A stretch of 6,908 nt of DNA from Solirubrobacteraceae bacterium (GCA_025935735.1 JAICUS010000330.1:1-6908), one strand, 5' to 3'; counted from the first letter of the stretch, positions 1 through 6,732 are shown. Notes: generated by a model from the sequence alone, not told the origin. Made by a program: numbers and translations.

Positions 1-1932
1 CCGGACGCGAACTTCGTCGCCGCCACCGGGCCGCAGACCGGCAGCGTCGAGCGCTGGGAGGAGCAGACGGGCTACTCGCCGTCGACCATCTCCGCCGAGA
101 TCGCCGGCCTGCTCGCCGCGGCCGAGATCGCGGACGCCAACCATGACAAGGCCTCCGCGCAGCAGTGGCGCGCCTCGGCCGACGAGTTCCAGCGCAACCT
201 GAAGAAGTGGACGCTGACCACCAACGGCCCGCTGTCGGCGAAGGCGTACTTCATCCGGCTGTCGAAGACCGGCGACCCGAACGCCGCGATCGCCTACAAC
301 GTGGGCAACGGCGGCCCCACGCTCGACCAGCGCTCGGTCATCGACGCCGGCTTCCTCGAGTACGCCCGGCTGGGCATCTTCAAGCCGACCGACCAGGACA
401 TCGTGAACTCGCTGCCGGTGGTCGACGCGACGATCGCCCACGACACGGCCAGCGGCCAGGGCTTCCTGCGCTACAACGGCGACGGCTACGGCGACGGCTA
501 CCACGACAACTGCGGCCACGACGGGCACCCGTGGGCCGGCACGTGCACGGATCCGCAGGGGAACACGTCGACCGACAAGGGCACCGGCCACGTCTGGCCG
601 GCCCTCGACGGCGAGCGCGGCGAGTACGAGATCAGCCGCGGCCAGCTGTCGGCGGCGCTCGGCCGCCTGCAGACCATGCGCAACATGGCCGGCGGCGTCG
701 GCCTGATCCCCGAGCAGGCGTGGGACGAGCCCGACCTGGCGGCGGACCCGTTCACCACCGACCCGGCCATCCGGTCGATCGGCTTCGAGACCGGCGAGCC
801 CGCGGGCTCGGCGTCCGCGCTGACGTGGTCGGCGGGCCAGTACGTGCGGCTGATGCTCGACCTCTCCGCCGCCCGGGTGCTCGACCGGCCGGACTACACG
901 GTCAAGCGCTACATCGACCACCGGCAGGGCACGACCGCGCTCACGGTCACCGCGCCGGACGAAGGCGCGGTGACGGCCGACGGCGGCATCGTGGTGAGCG
1001 GCACCGCCACGCCGGGGGACGCGATCGTGGTGCGCGCCGTCAACACCGACGACGCGACCCGGACCGTCACCGGCACGACGACCGCCGCCCACGACGGCAC
1101 GTGGTCGGTGTCGCTCAGCTTGGGCAGCGGCACCTCGTTCATCAACACGGTGGCCACGGACTCGCACGGCGGCACGGCGCGCGACTCGCGGTCGGTCCTG
1201 TTCGACCAGCCGCCCGGGACCCTGATCTACACCGCGGACGATCCGGACGGCGACGACAACGGCCCGGGCAACTACGCCTATCCGACGTCGGACAACTTCA
1301 AGCCCGGCGCGTATGACCTCGAGCAGTTCCAGGTCTTCGACGCCGGGGCCAAGGTCTACTTCCGGGTCCGCACGCGCGACCTCACGCCGACGTTCGGCAG
1401 CCCGCTGGGCGCGCAGCTCGTCGACGTCTACGTGCACGACCCGAGCGCGACTGCCACCTCGACGCAGCCGTCCTTCGGCGTCGGGGCGCGCCATTACACG
1501 ATCGCGCCGGCCGGGGCGTGGAGCCGCCTGATCGAGGTCCAGGGCTTCGGCCAGCGCTTCATCGACGCCTCCGGCGGCACAGTCGGCACGGTGTCGATCT
1601 CCGCTCACCAGCAGACGCGCTACATCACGTTCAGCGTGGACAAGGCCGCCCTCGGCGGCACGCCCGCCGCGGGCTGGGGCTTCACGGTCGTGCTGCACGG
1701 CCAGGACGGCTTCAGCGGCGACGGCGACCAGGCCCGGCAGTTCCAGCCGACCCCGCAGGACTTCCAGTTCGGCGAGTGCGCGACCGCCTCCAGCGACCCG
1801 CACTGCACGTTCCCGGCGAACCAGCTGCCCAAGGCGATGGACGTGTTCACGCCCGCCGGGGTCGCCCAGTCCGACGAGCTGGACTACACGAAGACCAACC
1901 CCGTCGTCCTCCAACCCGTGGTGATGCCATGA
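1..1932 (+). CDS. GH15 glucodextranase/glucoamylase-type exo-alpha-glucosidase, 5'-truncated by the window
   Basis: Extracellular-type inverting exo-alpha-glucanase that releases glucose from non-reducing ends of alpha-glucans (dextran-like alpha-1,6 or starch-like alpha-1,4; the sequence does not decide). Frame 1 is open from base 1, giving 643 residues to the TGA. The catalytic half-barrel covers about residues 1-310. It contains RWEEQTGYSPST, whose first Glu (residue 20) matches the GH15 general acid, and GLIPEQAWDEP, whose Glu238 matches the general base. LTWSAGQYVRL follows, as in the family. Residues 313-402 look like glucodextranase domain B (Ig-like). Residues 407-640 look like domain C (TADDPDGDDNGPGNYAYP, then a DVYVHDP strand and a GWGFTVVLHGQDGF segment). 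Compared with Arthrobacter glucodextranase, roughly 400 N-terminal residues, including signal peptide, domain N and the first barrel half, should lie upstream. GTG at 301 is not the start because the general acid lies before it. The gene overlaps the next by 4 bases. The family call is firm; exact linkage specificity is inferred. Confidence 0.93.
   Translation, partial: PDANFVAATGPQTGSVERWEEQTGYSPSTISAEIAGLLAAAEIADANHDKASAQQWRASADEFQRNLKKWTLTTNGPLSAKAYFIRLSKTGDPNAAIAYNVGNGGPTLDQRSVIDAGFLEYARLGIFKPTDQDIVNSLPVVDATIAHDTASGQGFLRYNGDGYGDGYHDNCGHDGHPWAGTCTDPQGNTSTDKGTGHVWPALDGERGEYEISRGQLSAALGRLQTMRNMAGGVGLIPEQAWDEPDLAADPFTTDPAIRSIGFETGEPAGSASALTWSAGQYVRLMLDLSAARVLDRPDYTVKRYIDHRQGTTALTVTAPDEGAVTADGGIVVSGTATPGDAIVVRAVNTDDATRTVTGTTTAAHDGTWSVSLSLGSGTSFINTVATDSHGGTARDSRSVLFDQPPGTLIYTADDPDGDDNGPGNYAYPTSDNFKPGAYDLEQFQVFDAGAKVYFRVRTRDLTPTFGSPLGAQLVDVYVHDPSATATSTQPSFGVGARHYTIAPAGAWSRLIEVQGFGQRFIDASGGTVGTVSISAHQQTRYITFSVDKAALGGTPAAGWGFTVVLHGQDGFSGDGDQARQFQPTPQDFQFGECATASSDPHCTFPANQLPKAMDVFTPAGVAQSDELDYTKTNPVVLQPVVMP
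1920..1932 (+). promoter_or_regulatory. ATGA start/stop overlap with GGTGAT ribosome-binding site
   Basis: The GH15 stop codon TGA (1930-1932) overlaps the GH3 start ATG (1929-1931). GGTGAT at 1920-1925, three bases before the ATG, is complementary to the extreme 3' tail of 16S rRNA (the end of AGGAGGTGAT). It lies inside the last GH15 codons. This supports the ATG at 1929 as the true start and implies translational coupling. No room exists for a separate promoter at the junction itself. Confidence 0.7.
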
Positions 1933-2003
1933 AGCGCCTGCTGCTGCTGGTCCCCCTCGCGCTGGCGGCGCTGGTCGCGCCGTCGCTGGGGCACGCCGAC
2001 GCC
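1929..2003 (+). other. Signal peptide of the GH3 protein
   Basis: The first 25 residues have a short positive n-region (MKR), a hydrophobic core rich in Leu, Ala and Val, and an A-D-A motif at residues 23-25. Cleavage by signal peptidase I is expected after Ala25. There is no lipobox Cys and no twin-arginine motif, so a Sec-exported soluble or wall-associated protein is expected. The discoidin-like domain starts almost immediately afterwards (VNLALG at residue 28). Confidence 0.88.
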
Positions 2004-5000
2004 GCGCCGGTGAACCTGGCGCTCGGCGCCGTGGCCACCGCCAGCTCGCAGGAGAACGCGGCGACCGGAGCCGCCAACGCCATCGACGGCAACCCGGCGA
2101 CGCGCTGGTCGAGCGCGTTCGCCGACCCGCAGACGATCCAGCTCGACCTGGGCGCGCGGGCGGCGATCTCCGAGATCAAGCTCACCTGGGAGGCGGCGTA
2201 CGGCAAGGCGTACTCGATCGACGTCTCCGACGACGGCACGAACTGGACGCCGGTCACGTCGACCACCAGCGGCGACGGCGGCACCGACGACTACCCGGGG
2301 CTGAGCGTCTCCGGCCGCTACGTGCGGCTGGTCGGCACGCAGCGGGCCACGCAGTTCGGCTACTCGCTGTTCGAGCTCGAGGTCGACGGCACGCCGCTGC
2401 AGACCGCGGTGTCGATCGCCACGCCGGGCTTCACCATGTCCGAGAAGGACGGCGTCGGCGACGTCCCGATCACGCTCAACCAGCCGGCGTCCGAGCCGGT
2501 CACGGTCGACTACGCGACCGCCGACGGGACGGCCACGGCGGGCAAGGACTACACGCCGGTGTCCGGGACGCTGACGTTCGCGCCCGGCGAGACGACGAAG
2601 ACCGTGCGCGTGCTGACGATCGACGACGCGATCGACGAGCCGAACGAGACGCTCACCCTGAACCTGTCCAACGCGTCCGCGGGCGTGATCATCGGCCCGC
2701 GGGCCAGCGTCACGCTGACCATCGGCGACGACGACGAGACGGCGTTCAGCGGCAAGGTCCTGAACATCCGCGACTTCGAGGGCACCCTCGACGTGCTCCC
2801 GAACCCGGTGAACAACGTCGGGTTCTTCACCTTCCACGGCGACGCCGGCTCCAATCCCACGATCACCACCGTGAACGACCCGCGGCCGGGCTCCACCGGC
2901 ACGCAGGCCATGCACCTCGTGGCCAACGTGACCTCATACGGCGGCTTCTCGGACGACTTCGCGTCCTCCCAGGACTGGACCGCCTACGACGGCTTCTCGT
3001 TCTGGTTCAAGGGCACCGACACCGGCAAGTCGATCGAGTTCGAGATCAAGGACGGCGGCACCGACGGCGAGCACGGCGAGCTGTGGAACTCGCACGTCAC
3101 CGACGACTCGACGCAGTGGAAGCTCGTGCGCGTCCCGTTCTCGAGCTTCACCCGGCGGACGGACTTCCAGCCTTCGGGCGCGCCGACCGACGGCAAGCTG
3201 CAGCTGACGAGCATGTGGGGCTGGGCGATGAACCTGCCGTCCGGCCGCGAGGAGTACTCGATCGACGACGTGCAGGTCTACCAGCAGGTCGTGACGATCG
3301 ACGACTACGAGAGCGGCGGGACCGTGGCGAGCCACGGCATCACGACGTTCAACGGCAACAACGCGCCGCCGGCGCTCTCCTTCGAGTCCCAGCCGCGCGC
3401 CGGCGCGCCGGACAACCACGCGCTGAAGGTGGACTACAACACGCCGGCCGGCGGCTTCGGCGGCTTCCAGCAGGACTTCACCGACCCGCAGGACTGGAGC
3501 GCGTTCAACGGCTTCCGGTTCTGGTTCTTCGGGCGCGACCACGGCGCGGCGCCGGTCAAGATCAACCTGGAGATCAAGGACGGCGGCGCCGGGCCGGGCG
3601 CGTCGGAGCTGTGGACCACGTCGTTCTCGGACGACACCGTCGGCTGGCACCTGGTGGAGATCCCGTTCAAGCAGTTCACCTACCGGACGGACTTCCAGCC
3701 GGTCGGCGGGATCAACCACGTGCTCGACCTGACGAAGATGTGGGGCTACGCGGTCACGCCGCCGACGTCCAGCGGCTCGTTCGACTGGGACGACGTGCAG
3801 GTCTACGGCGTCGCGGGCGCGCCCTCCGACGCCTCCGTGGCCACCGAGAAGCCGGTCTACCTGGCCCACGAGGGCGACACGGTCGACATCGGCGTCAAGC
3901 TGACCACCCGTGACGGCCAGCCGTCCAAGGCGCCGATCGACGTGGCGTACTCCACCAGCGGCGGGACGGCCACGCCGATGGACGACTACACGCCCGCGAG
4001 CGGGACGCTGACGTTCCCGGCGGGCACCGCCTCCGGCGCCGTGCAGACGTTCCCGGTGAGCGTCCTGAACGACGCCGCGGCGGAGGAGGCCGAGACGATC
4101 GGCATCCAGCTCACGTCGACCGGCGCGGACGTGCCGGCGACGGCGCCCAACGTGGTGATCGATGCCAACGGGCTGCCGTACCTGAACGCCGCGCTGCCGG
4201 TCGAGCAGCGGATCGACGACCTGCTGTCGCGGATGACCCAGGCGGAGAAGATCGGCCAGATGACCGAGGTCGAGCGCGGCGCGTTCACCAACCCGGCGGA
4301 CATCGCCACCTTCCGCTTCGGCTCGATCCTGTCGGGCGGCGGCTCGGTCCCGGCGTCGAACACGCCGCAGGGCTGGGCGGACATGATCGACGGCTTCCAG
4401 TCGCAGGCCATGTCGACGCCGCTGCAGATCCCGATCATCTACGGCGCGGACGAGGTCCACGGGCACAACAACGTGTACGGCGCGACCCTGTTCCCGCACA
4501 ACACCGGCATGGGCGCCACGCGCGACCCGGCGCTGGCCCAGCAGGAAGGCGAGGTCACGGCGGCCGAATCGAAGGCCACCGGCGTGCCGTGGGCGTTCGC
4601 GCCCTGCGTCTGCGTCTCGCGCGACGAGCGCTGGGGCCGGTCGTATGAGAGCTTCGGGGAGGACCCGGCGCTGGTGGAGCGGATGGAGACGTTCATCACC
4701 GGCCTGCAGGACGGCGGCGTGCTGGCCACCGCGAAGCACTTCGTGGGCGACGGCGACACGACGTATGGCACGTCGACCAACGGGAGCTACAAGATCGACC
4801 AGGGCATCACGCAGGTCTCGCGGGCGCACCTGGACCAGATCGACCTGCCGCCGTTCGCCGAGGCGGTCAAGCGCGGCGTCGGCTCGGTCATGCCGTCCTA
4901 CTCGTCGCTGGACCTGACCGACGACGGGCTCGGCAACCCGCTGAAGATGCACGCCAACGGCGACCTGATCACCGGCTGGCTCAAGCAGCAGCAGGGCTTC

Positions 5001-6644
5001 GACGGCTTCGTCATCTCCGACTACGCGGGCATCGACCAGATCGGGCCCGACTACCAGCAGGACGTCAAGCTCGCCATCAACGCCGGGCTGGACATGATCA
5101 TGGTCCCGTTCAACTACACGACGTTCCAGACCGACCTGCAGAATGAGATCGCCAACGGCGATATCCCGCAGTCGCGGATCGACGACGCCGTGCGGCGGAT
5201 CCTGCGCGAGAAGTTCCGGCTCGGGCTCTTCGAGCACCCGTTCGCGGACCGCTCGGGGACGTCCGACTTCGGGTCTGATGCCCACCGCGCGGTCGCGCGG
5301 CGCGCCGCGGCCGAGTCGCAGGTGCTGCTCAAGAACGACGGCGTGCTGCCGCTGTCGAAGTCCGCGCACGTGTATGTGGCGGGCGCCAACGCCGACGACC
5401 TGGGCAACCAGGCCGGCGGCTGGACGATCAGCTGGCAGGGCGGCTCGGGCACCCCGACGGTCGGCACGACGATCCTCCAGGGCATCAAGCAGGTCGCGCC
5501 CGGCGCCACGGTCACGTACTCGCGCGACGCCTCGGCGCCGATGGCCGGCTCCGACGTCGGCGTGGTGGTGGTGGGGGAGACGCCGTACGCCGAGGGCGTG
5601 GGCGACATCGGCAACGGCCACAGCTTCGCGCTGTCGGCGGCCGACCAGACCGCGATCAGCCGGGTGTGCGGCGCGATGAAGTGCGTCGTGCTGCTGGTGT
5701 CCGGCCGGCCGCTGCCGATCGGCCCGCAGCTGGCCCAGGCGAACGCGTTCGTGGCCTCCTGGCTGCCGGGCACCGAGGGCGAGGGCGTGGCCGACACGCT
5801 GTTCGGCGACACGCCGTTCACCGGCCGGCTGCCGGTCACCTGGCCGCGCTCGGAGGCGCAGCTGCCGATCAACGTCGGCGACGCGTCGTATGACCCGCAG
5901 TTCCCGTTCGGCTGGGGGCTGCGGACCGACTCGGCGCGGGCGCGGCTGCAGGCCGTCCGCGGGTCGCTCTCGGGCGACGCGGCGGCGCAGCTCGACGCGC
6001 TGCTGGCGGCGGACGACTGGAACGCCGACGGATCGGTGTCTCAGGCCGGCGACGTGCTGGCGCGGCTGGCCTCGCTGGCGGGCGCCCTGAACGGGACGTC
6101 CTTCTCGGTCCAGGACGCGATCGTGTCCGTGGCCCGGGATATCGCCGAGGCGGCGATGGTGCGGCGCGGGATCGCCGCGGGCGACTCGACGCTGACCGCC
6201 GACGCCGAGCACGCCGTGCTGAGCGGCGACCCGGCGACCGCGGTGCGCAAGCTCGCGGCGGCGGCCAACGTGTCGGTGAGCACGACCGGCGGCGTCGGCG
6301 GCACGGTGCCGGCCACGCTGGCGCTGACGCTCGGCGCGCCGGCCTCGTTCGGTCCGTTCACCCCGGGCGTCGCGCGCACCTACACGGCGCAGACCACCGC
6401 CGACGTCGTCTCGACGGCCGGCGACGCGGCGCTGAGCGTGTCCGATCCCGGCCATCTGGCCAACGGGGCGTTCACGCTGCCGCAGCCGCTGCAGGTGGAC
6501 ATCGCGCCGAGCAGCTGGTCTGAGCCCGTGTCGCACGCGACGTCCACGATCACGTTCACGCAGCCGATCGGGGCGAACGACCCGCTGCGGACGGGGACGT
6601 ACTCGCGGACGCTCACGTTCACGCTGTCCACTGCAAACCCGTAG
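1929..6644 (+). CDS. Secreted multidomain GH3 beta-glucan exohydrolase with CBM32, Calx-beta and CBM11-like modules
   Basis: Predicted exported retaining beta-glucosidase/exo-1,3/1,4-beta-glucanase, 1571 residues. Approximate domains are: signal peptide 1-25; discoidin/CBM32 28-153; Calx-beta 158-270; CBM11-like 276-451 and 454-626; Calx-beta 634-745; GH3 N 748-1105; GH3 C 1135-1333; helical region 1335-1447; C-terminal beta domain 1448-1571. The GH3 part closely follows the plant-type ExoI group: GADEVHGHNNVYGATLFPHN (Asp841), RWGRSYESFGED (Arg904), ATAKHFVGDGD (Lys936-His937), nucleophile Asp1031 in FVISDYAGI, GGWTISWQGG (Trp1165, Trp1169), and acid/base in GETPYAEGVGD (Glu1222 preferred, Glu1217 the alternative). 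CBM11 is known to bind beta-1,4 and mixed-linkage beta-1,3-1,4-glucan, which suits an ExoI-type enzyme. No fibronectin III domain follows GH3 C. The enzyme is far longer than the ~600-residue ExoI core because of the added modules. Start chosen at ATG 1929 because it alone gives a signal peptide; upstream codons in this frame are a shadow of the GH15 gene. Family is certain; substrate is inferred. Confidence 0.95.
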   Translation: MKRLLLLVPLALAALVAPSLGHADAAPVNLALGAVATASSQENAATGAANAIDGNPATRWSSAFADPQTIQLDLGARAAISEIKLTWEAAYGKAYSIDVSDDGTNWTPVTSTTSGDGGTDDYPGLSVSGRYVRLVGTQRATQFGYSLFELEVDGTPLQTAVSIATPGFTMSEKDGVGDVPITLNQPASEPVTVDYATADGTATAGKDYTPVSGTLTFAPGETTKTVRVLTIDDAIDEPNETLTLNLSNASAGVIIGPRASVTLTIGDDDETAFSGKVLNIRDFEGTLDVLPNPVNNVGFFTFHGDAGSNPTITTVNDPRPGSTGTQAMHLVANVTSYGGFSDDFASSQDWTAYDGFSFWFKGTDTGKSIEFEIKDGGTDGEHGELWNSHVTDDSTQWKLVRVPFSSFTRRTDFQPSGAPTDGKLQLTSMWGWAMNLPSGREEYSIDDVQVYQQVVTIDDYESGGTVASHGITTFNGNNAPPALSFESQPRAGAPDNHALKVDYNTPAGGFGGFQQDFTDPQDWSAFNGFRFWFFGRDHGAAPVKINLEIKDGGAGPGASELWTTSFSDDTVGWHLVEIPFKQFTYRTDFQPVGGINHVLDLTKMWGYAVTPPTSSGSFDWDDVQVYGVAGAPSDASVATEKPVYLAHEGDTVDIGVKLTTRDGQPSKAPIDVAYSTSGGTATPMDDYTPASGTLTFPAGTASGAVQTFPVSVLNDAAAEEAETIGIQLTSTGADVPATAPNVVIDANGLPYLNAALPVEQRIDDLLSRMTQAEKIGQMTEVERGAFTNPADIATFRFGSILSGGGSVPASNTPQGWADMIDGFQSQAMSTPLQIPIIYGADEVHGHNNVYGATLFPHNTGMGATRDPALAQQEGEVTAAESKATGVPWAFAPCVCVSRDERWGRSYESFGEDPALVERMETFITGLQDGGVLATAKHFVGDGDTTYGTSTNGSYKIDQGITQVSRAHLDQIDLPPFAEAVKRGVGSVMPSYSSLDLTDDGLGNPLKMHANGDLITGWLKQQQGFDGFVISDYAGIDQIGPDYQQDVKLAINAGLDMIMVPFNYTTFQTDLQNEIANGDIPQSRIDDAVRRILREKFRLGLFEHPFADRSGTSDFGSDAHRAVARRAAAESQVLLKNDGVLPLSKSAHVYVAGANADDLGNQAGGWTISWQGGSGTPTVGTTILQGIKQVAPGATVTYSRDASAPMAGSDVGVVVVGETPYAEGVGDIGNGHSFALSAADQTAISRVCGAMKCVVLLVSGRPLPIGPQLAQANAFVASWLPGTEGEGVADTLFGDTPFTGRLPVTWPRSEAQLPINVGDASYDPQFPFGWGLRTDSARARLQAVRGSLSGDAAAQLDALLAADDWNADGSVSQAGDVLARLASLAGALNGTSFSVQDAIVSVARDIAEAAMVRRGIAAGDSTLTADAEHAVLSGDPATAVRKLAAAANVSVSTTGGVGGTVPATLALTLGAPASFGPFTPGVARTYTAQTTADVVSTAGDAALSVSDPGHLANGAFTLPQPLQVDIAPSSWSEPVSHATSTITFTQPIGANDPLRTGTYSRTLTFTLSTANP
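2010..2387 (+). other. Discoidin/F5-8 type C (CBM32-like) domain of the GH3 protein
   Basis: Residues 28-153 show the usual order of this fold: NLALGAVATASSQE at the start, then AIDGNPATRWSS, QTIQLDLG, a YSIDVSDDGTNWTPV strand pair, and GRYVRLVGT before the closing FELEVDG. CBM32-type modules commonly bind galactose- or glucose-containing polysaccharides, so a substrate- or wall-targeting role is likely. The ligand cannot be told from the sequence. Confidence 0.85.
2400..2738 (+). repeat. Calx-beta domain, first copy (pairs with 3828-4163)
   Basis: Residues 158-270 form a Calx-beta-like unit: VDYATADGTATAGKDYTPVS, GTLTFAPGET, IDDAIDEPNETLTLNLSN and a closing acidic IGDDDE. The acidic residues are those that bind calcium in the family. 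The second copy is at residues 634-745 (VAYSTSGGTATPMDDYTPAS, GTLTFPAGT, LNDAAAEEAET). It lacks the closing DDDE run, ending in VVIDANG as it runs into the GH3 domain. The copies share the 16-base word CGGGACGCTGACGTTC at 2564-2579 and 4001-4016. Confidence 0.85.
2754..3281 (+). repeat. CBM11-like module, first copy (tandem with 3288-3806)
   Basis: Residues 276-451 run from VLNIRDFEG to SIDDVQVYQ. Core landmarks are DWTAYDGFSFWFKG, FEIKDGG, ELWNSHVTDD, KLVRVPFSSF, RTDFQP, MWGWAMNLP and DDVQVY. They match the beta-sandwich of CBM11-type carbohydrate-binding modules, where the aromatic-lined cleft binds beta-1,4 and mixed-linkage beta-glucans. The second copy is described separately and starts two residues after this one ends, with no linker. 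Confidence 0.78.
3288..3806 (+). repeat. CBM11-like module, second copy
   Basis: Residues 454-626 repeat every landmark of the preceding module: IDDYE, DWSAFNGFRFWFFG, LEIKDGG, ELWTTSFSDD, LVEIPFKQF, RTDFQP, MWGYAVTPP, DDVQVY. Three words are identical in DNA: 18 bases (3042-3059 and 3570-3587), 17 bases (3156-3172 and 3684-3700) and 18 bases (3264-3281 and 3789-3806), at offsets of 525-528. Elsewhere the copies differ clearly, so the duplication is not recent. Confidence 0.78.
3828..4163 (+). repeat. Calx-beta domain, second copy
   Basis: Residues 634-745 of the GH3 protein, placed between the second CBM11-like module and the catalytic domain. The GTATPMDDYTPASGTLTFPAG core aligns with the first Calx-beta copy. 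The final calcium-ligand stretch is replaced by VVIDANGLPY, where the GH3 domain begins, so calcium binding may be weaker. It probably acts as a rigid spacer. Confidence 0.8.
4170..5927 (+). other. GH3 catalytic core (two-domain, plant ExoI-like)
   Basis: Residues 748-1333 hold the TIM-barrel-like domain (to about 1105) and the alpha/beta sandwich domain (from about 1135). Nucleophile Asp1031 sits in VISDYAG, where barley ExoI has SDW. The acid/base candidate is Glu1222 in the second domain. Cys1247 and Cys1252 in VCGAMKC match a disulfide seen in the barley enzyme (VCGGVRC). Cys893 and Cys895 (CVCV) lie near the position of another cysteine cluster in that enzyme, but its partner in WGRC is Ser905 here. 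All core catalytic and subsite -1 residues recognised by eye are present, so the enzyme should be active. Confidence 0.93.
5931..6269 (+). other. Helical domain with a single degenerate EF-hand-like loop
   Basis: Residues 1335-1447 are Ala/Leu-rich and predicted helical. DDWNADGSVSQAGD (from Asp1362) resembles a dockerin or EF-hand calcium loop with Asp1363, Asn1365, Asp1367 and Ser1369 in register, but the final acidic residue is at loop position 13 instead of 12. A later segment, LTADAEHAVLSGDPATAVRKL, looks like a second helix-loop-helix. I do not recognise a named family. It links GH3 C to the C-terminal beta domain. Confidence 0.5.
6270..6641 (+). other. C-terminal beta domain of the GH3 protein
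   Basis: Residues 1448-1571 start with a Gly/Thr hinge (STTGGVGGTVP) and continue as alternating beta strands: ATLALTLGAPASFGPFTPG, AALSVSDPGHLANGAF, LPQPLQV, and a closing TYSRTLTFTLST. I recall similar tails (VGGTVPATLxLTLG ... GTYSKTLTFTLS) at the ends of several secreted actinobacterial proteins, notably from Solirubrobacter relatives. The last strands also resemble WxL-type surface domains. A wall-binding or sorting role is inference only. Confidence 0.5.
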
Positions 6645-6653
6645 AGACAGGTT

Positions 6654-6692
6654 TCGCCCCTTCCGTCCTCGCAAGCTCGGACCTCAGGGCGA
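6654..6692 (+). terminator. Weak nested hairpin after the GH3 gene
   Basis: TCGCCC (6654-6659) pairs with GGGCGA (6687-6692). Inside it, GTCC (6665-6668) can pair with GGAC (6679-6682). The hairpin starts 10 bases after the TAG stop. There is no clean T-run behind it, only a short AT-rich patch, so it could be a poor intrinsic terminator or chance pairing in GC-rich DNA. Confidence 0.3.
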
Positions 6693-6702
6693 CGTTACAT
6701 AT

Positions 6703-6732
6703 TTGCGCGGAGCGGGCGGGCGCCTGTACGGT
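6703..6732 (+). promoter_or_regulatory. Candidate near-leaderless promoter for the downstream gene
   Basis: TTGCGC (6703-6708), an 18-base gap, and TACGGT (6727-6732) fit a primary-sigma -35/-10 pair with the TAnnnT pattern common in actinobacteria. Transcription would begin near 6739-6741, only a few bases before the ATG at 6743, which also lacks a good ribosome-binding site. An alternative -10 is CATATT at 6698-6703 in the local AT-rich patch. The -35 matches the consensus at only three positions. Confidence 0.4.

Noticed and set aside
301..303. GTG as start of the GH15 gene
   Set aside because: Frame 1 is open to base 1, and the general-acid motif RWEEQTGYSPST lies before it, so the gene runs off the left edge.
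165..1316. Plus-strand open frame of 383 codons overlapping the GH15 gene
   Set aside because: Composition is Arg/Gly/Pro-dominated with no domain; the overlapping frame 1 encodes the conserved GH15 catalytic region.
1518..1928. Upstream extension of the GH3 open frame by 137 codons
   Set aside because: The extra residues are Arg/Pro-rich shadow of the GH15 C-terminal domain in another frame. A clear signal peptide begins at ATG 1929.
1884..2915. Minus-strand open frame of 343 codons over the CBM32/Calx-beta part
   Set aside because: Low-complexity Arg/Val/Gly-rich translation typical of a shadow frame; the plus strand carries well-supported domains here.
2400..4163. Calx-beta copies as evidence of an RTX or calcium-dependent adhesin
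   Set aside because: No nonapeptide repeats, no further tandem copies and no adhesin domains are present; they are better read as spacers in a modular hydrolase.
6012..6053. True dockerin module (cellulosome attachment)
   Set aside because: Only one loop is present instead of the usual duplicated pair, and the last calcium ligand is out of register by one residue.
2934..6674. Very long minus-strand open frame (1246 codons)
   Set aside because: Its translation is Arg/Ala/Gly/Val-rich without any recognisable domain and mirrors the GH3 gene. Antisense open frames like this are expected opposite very GC-rich coding DNA.
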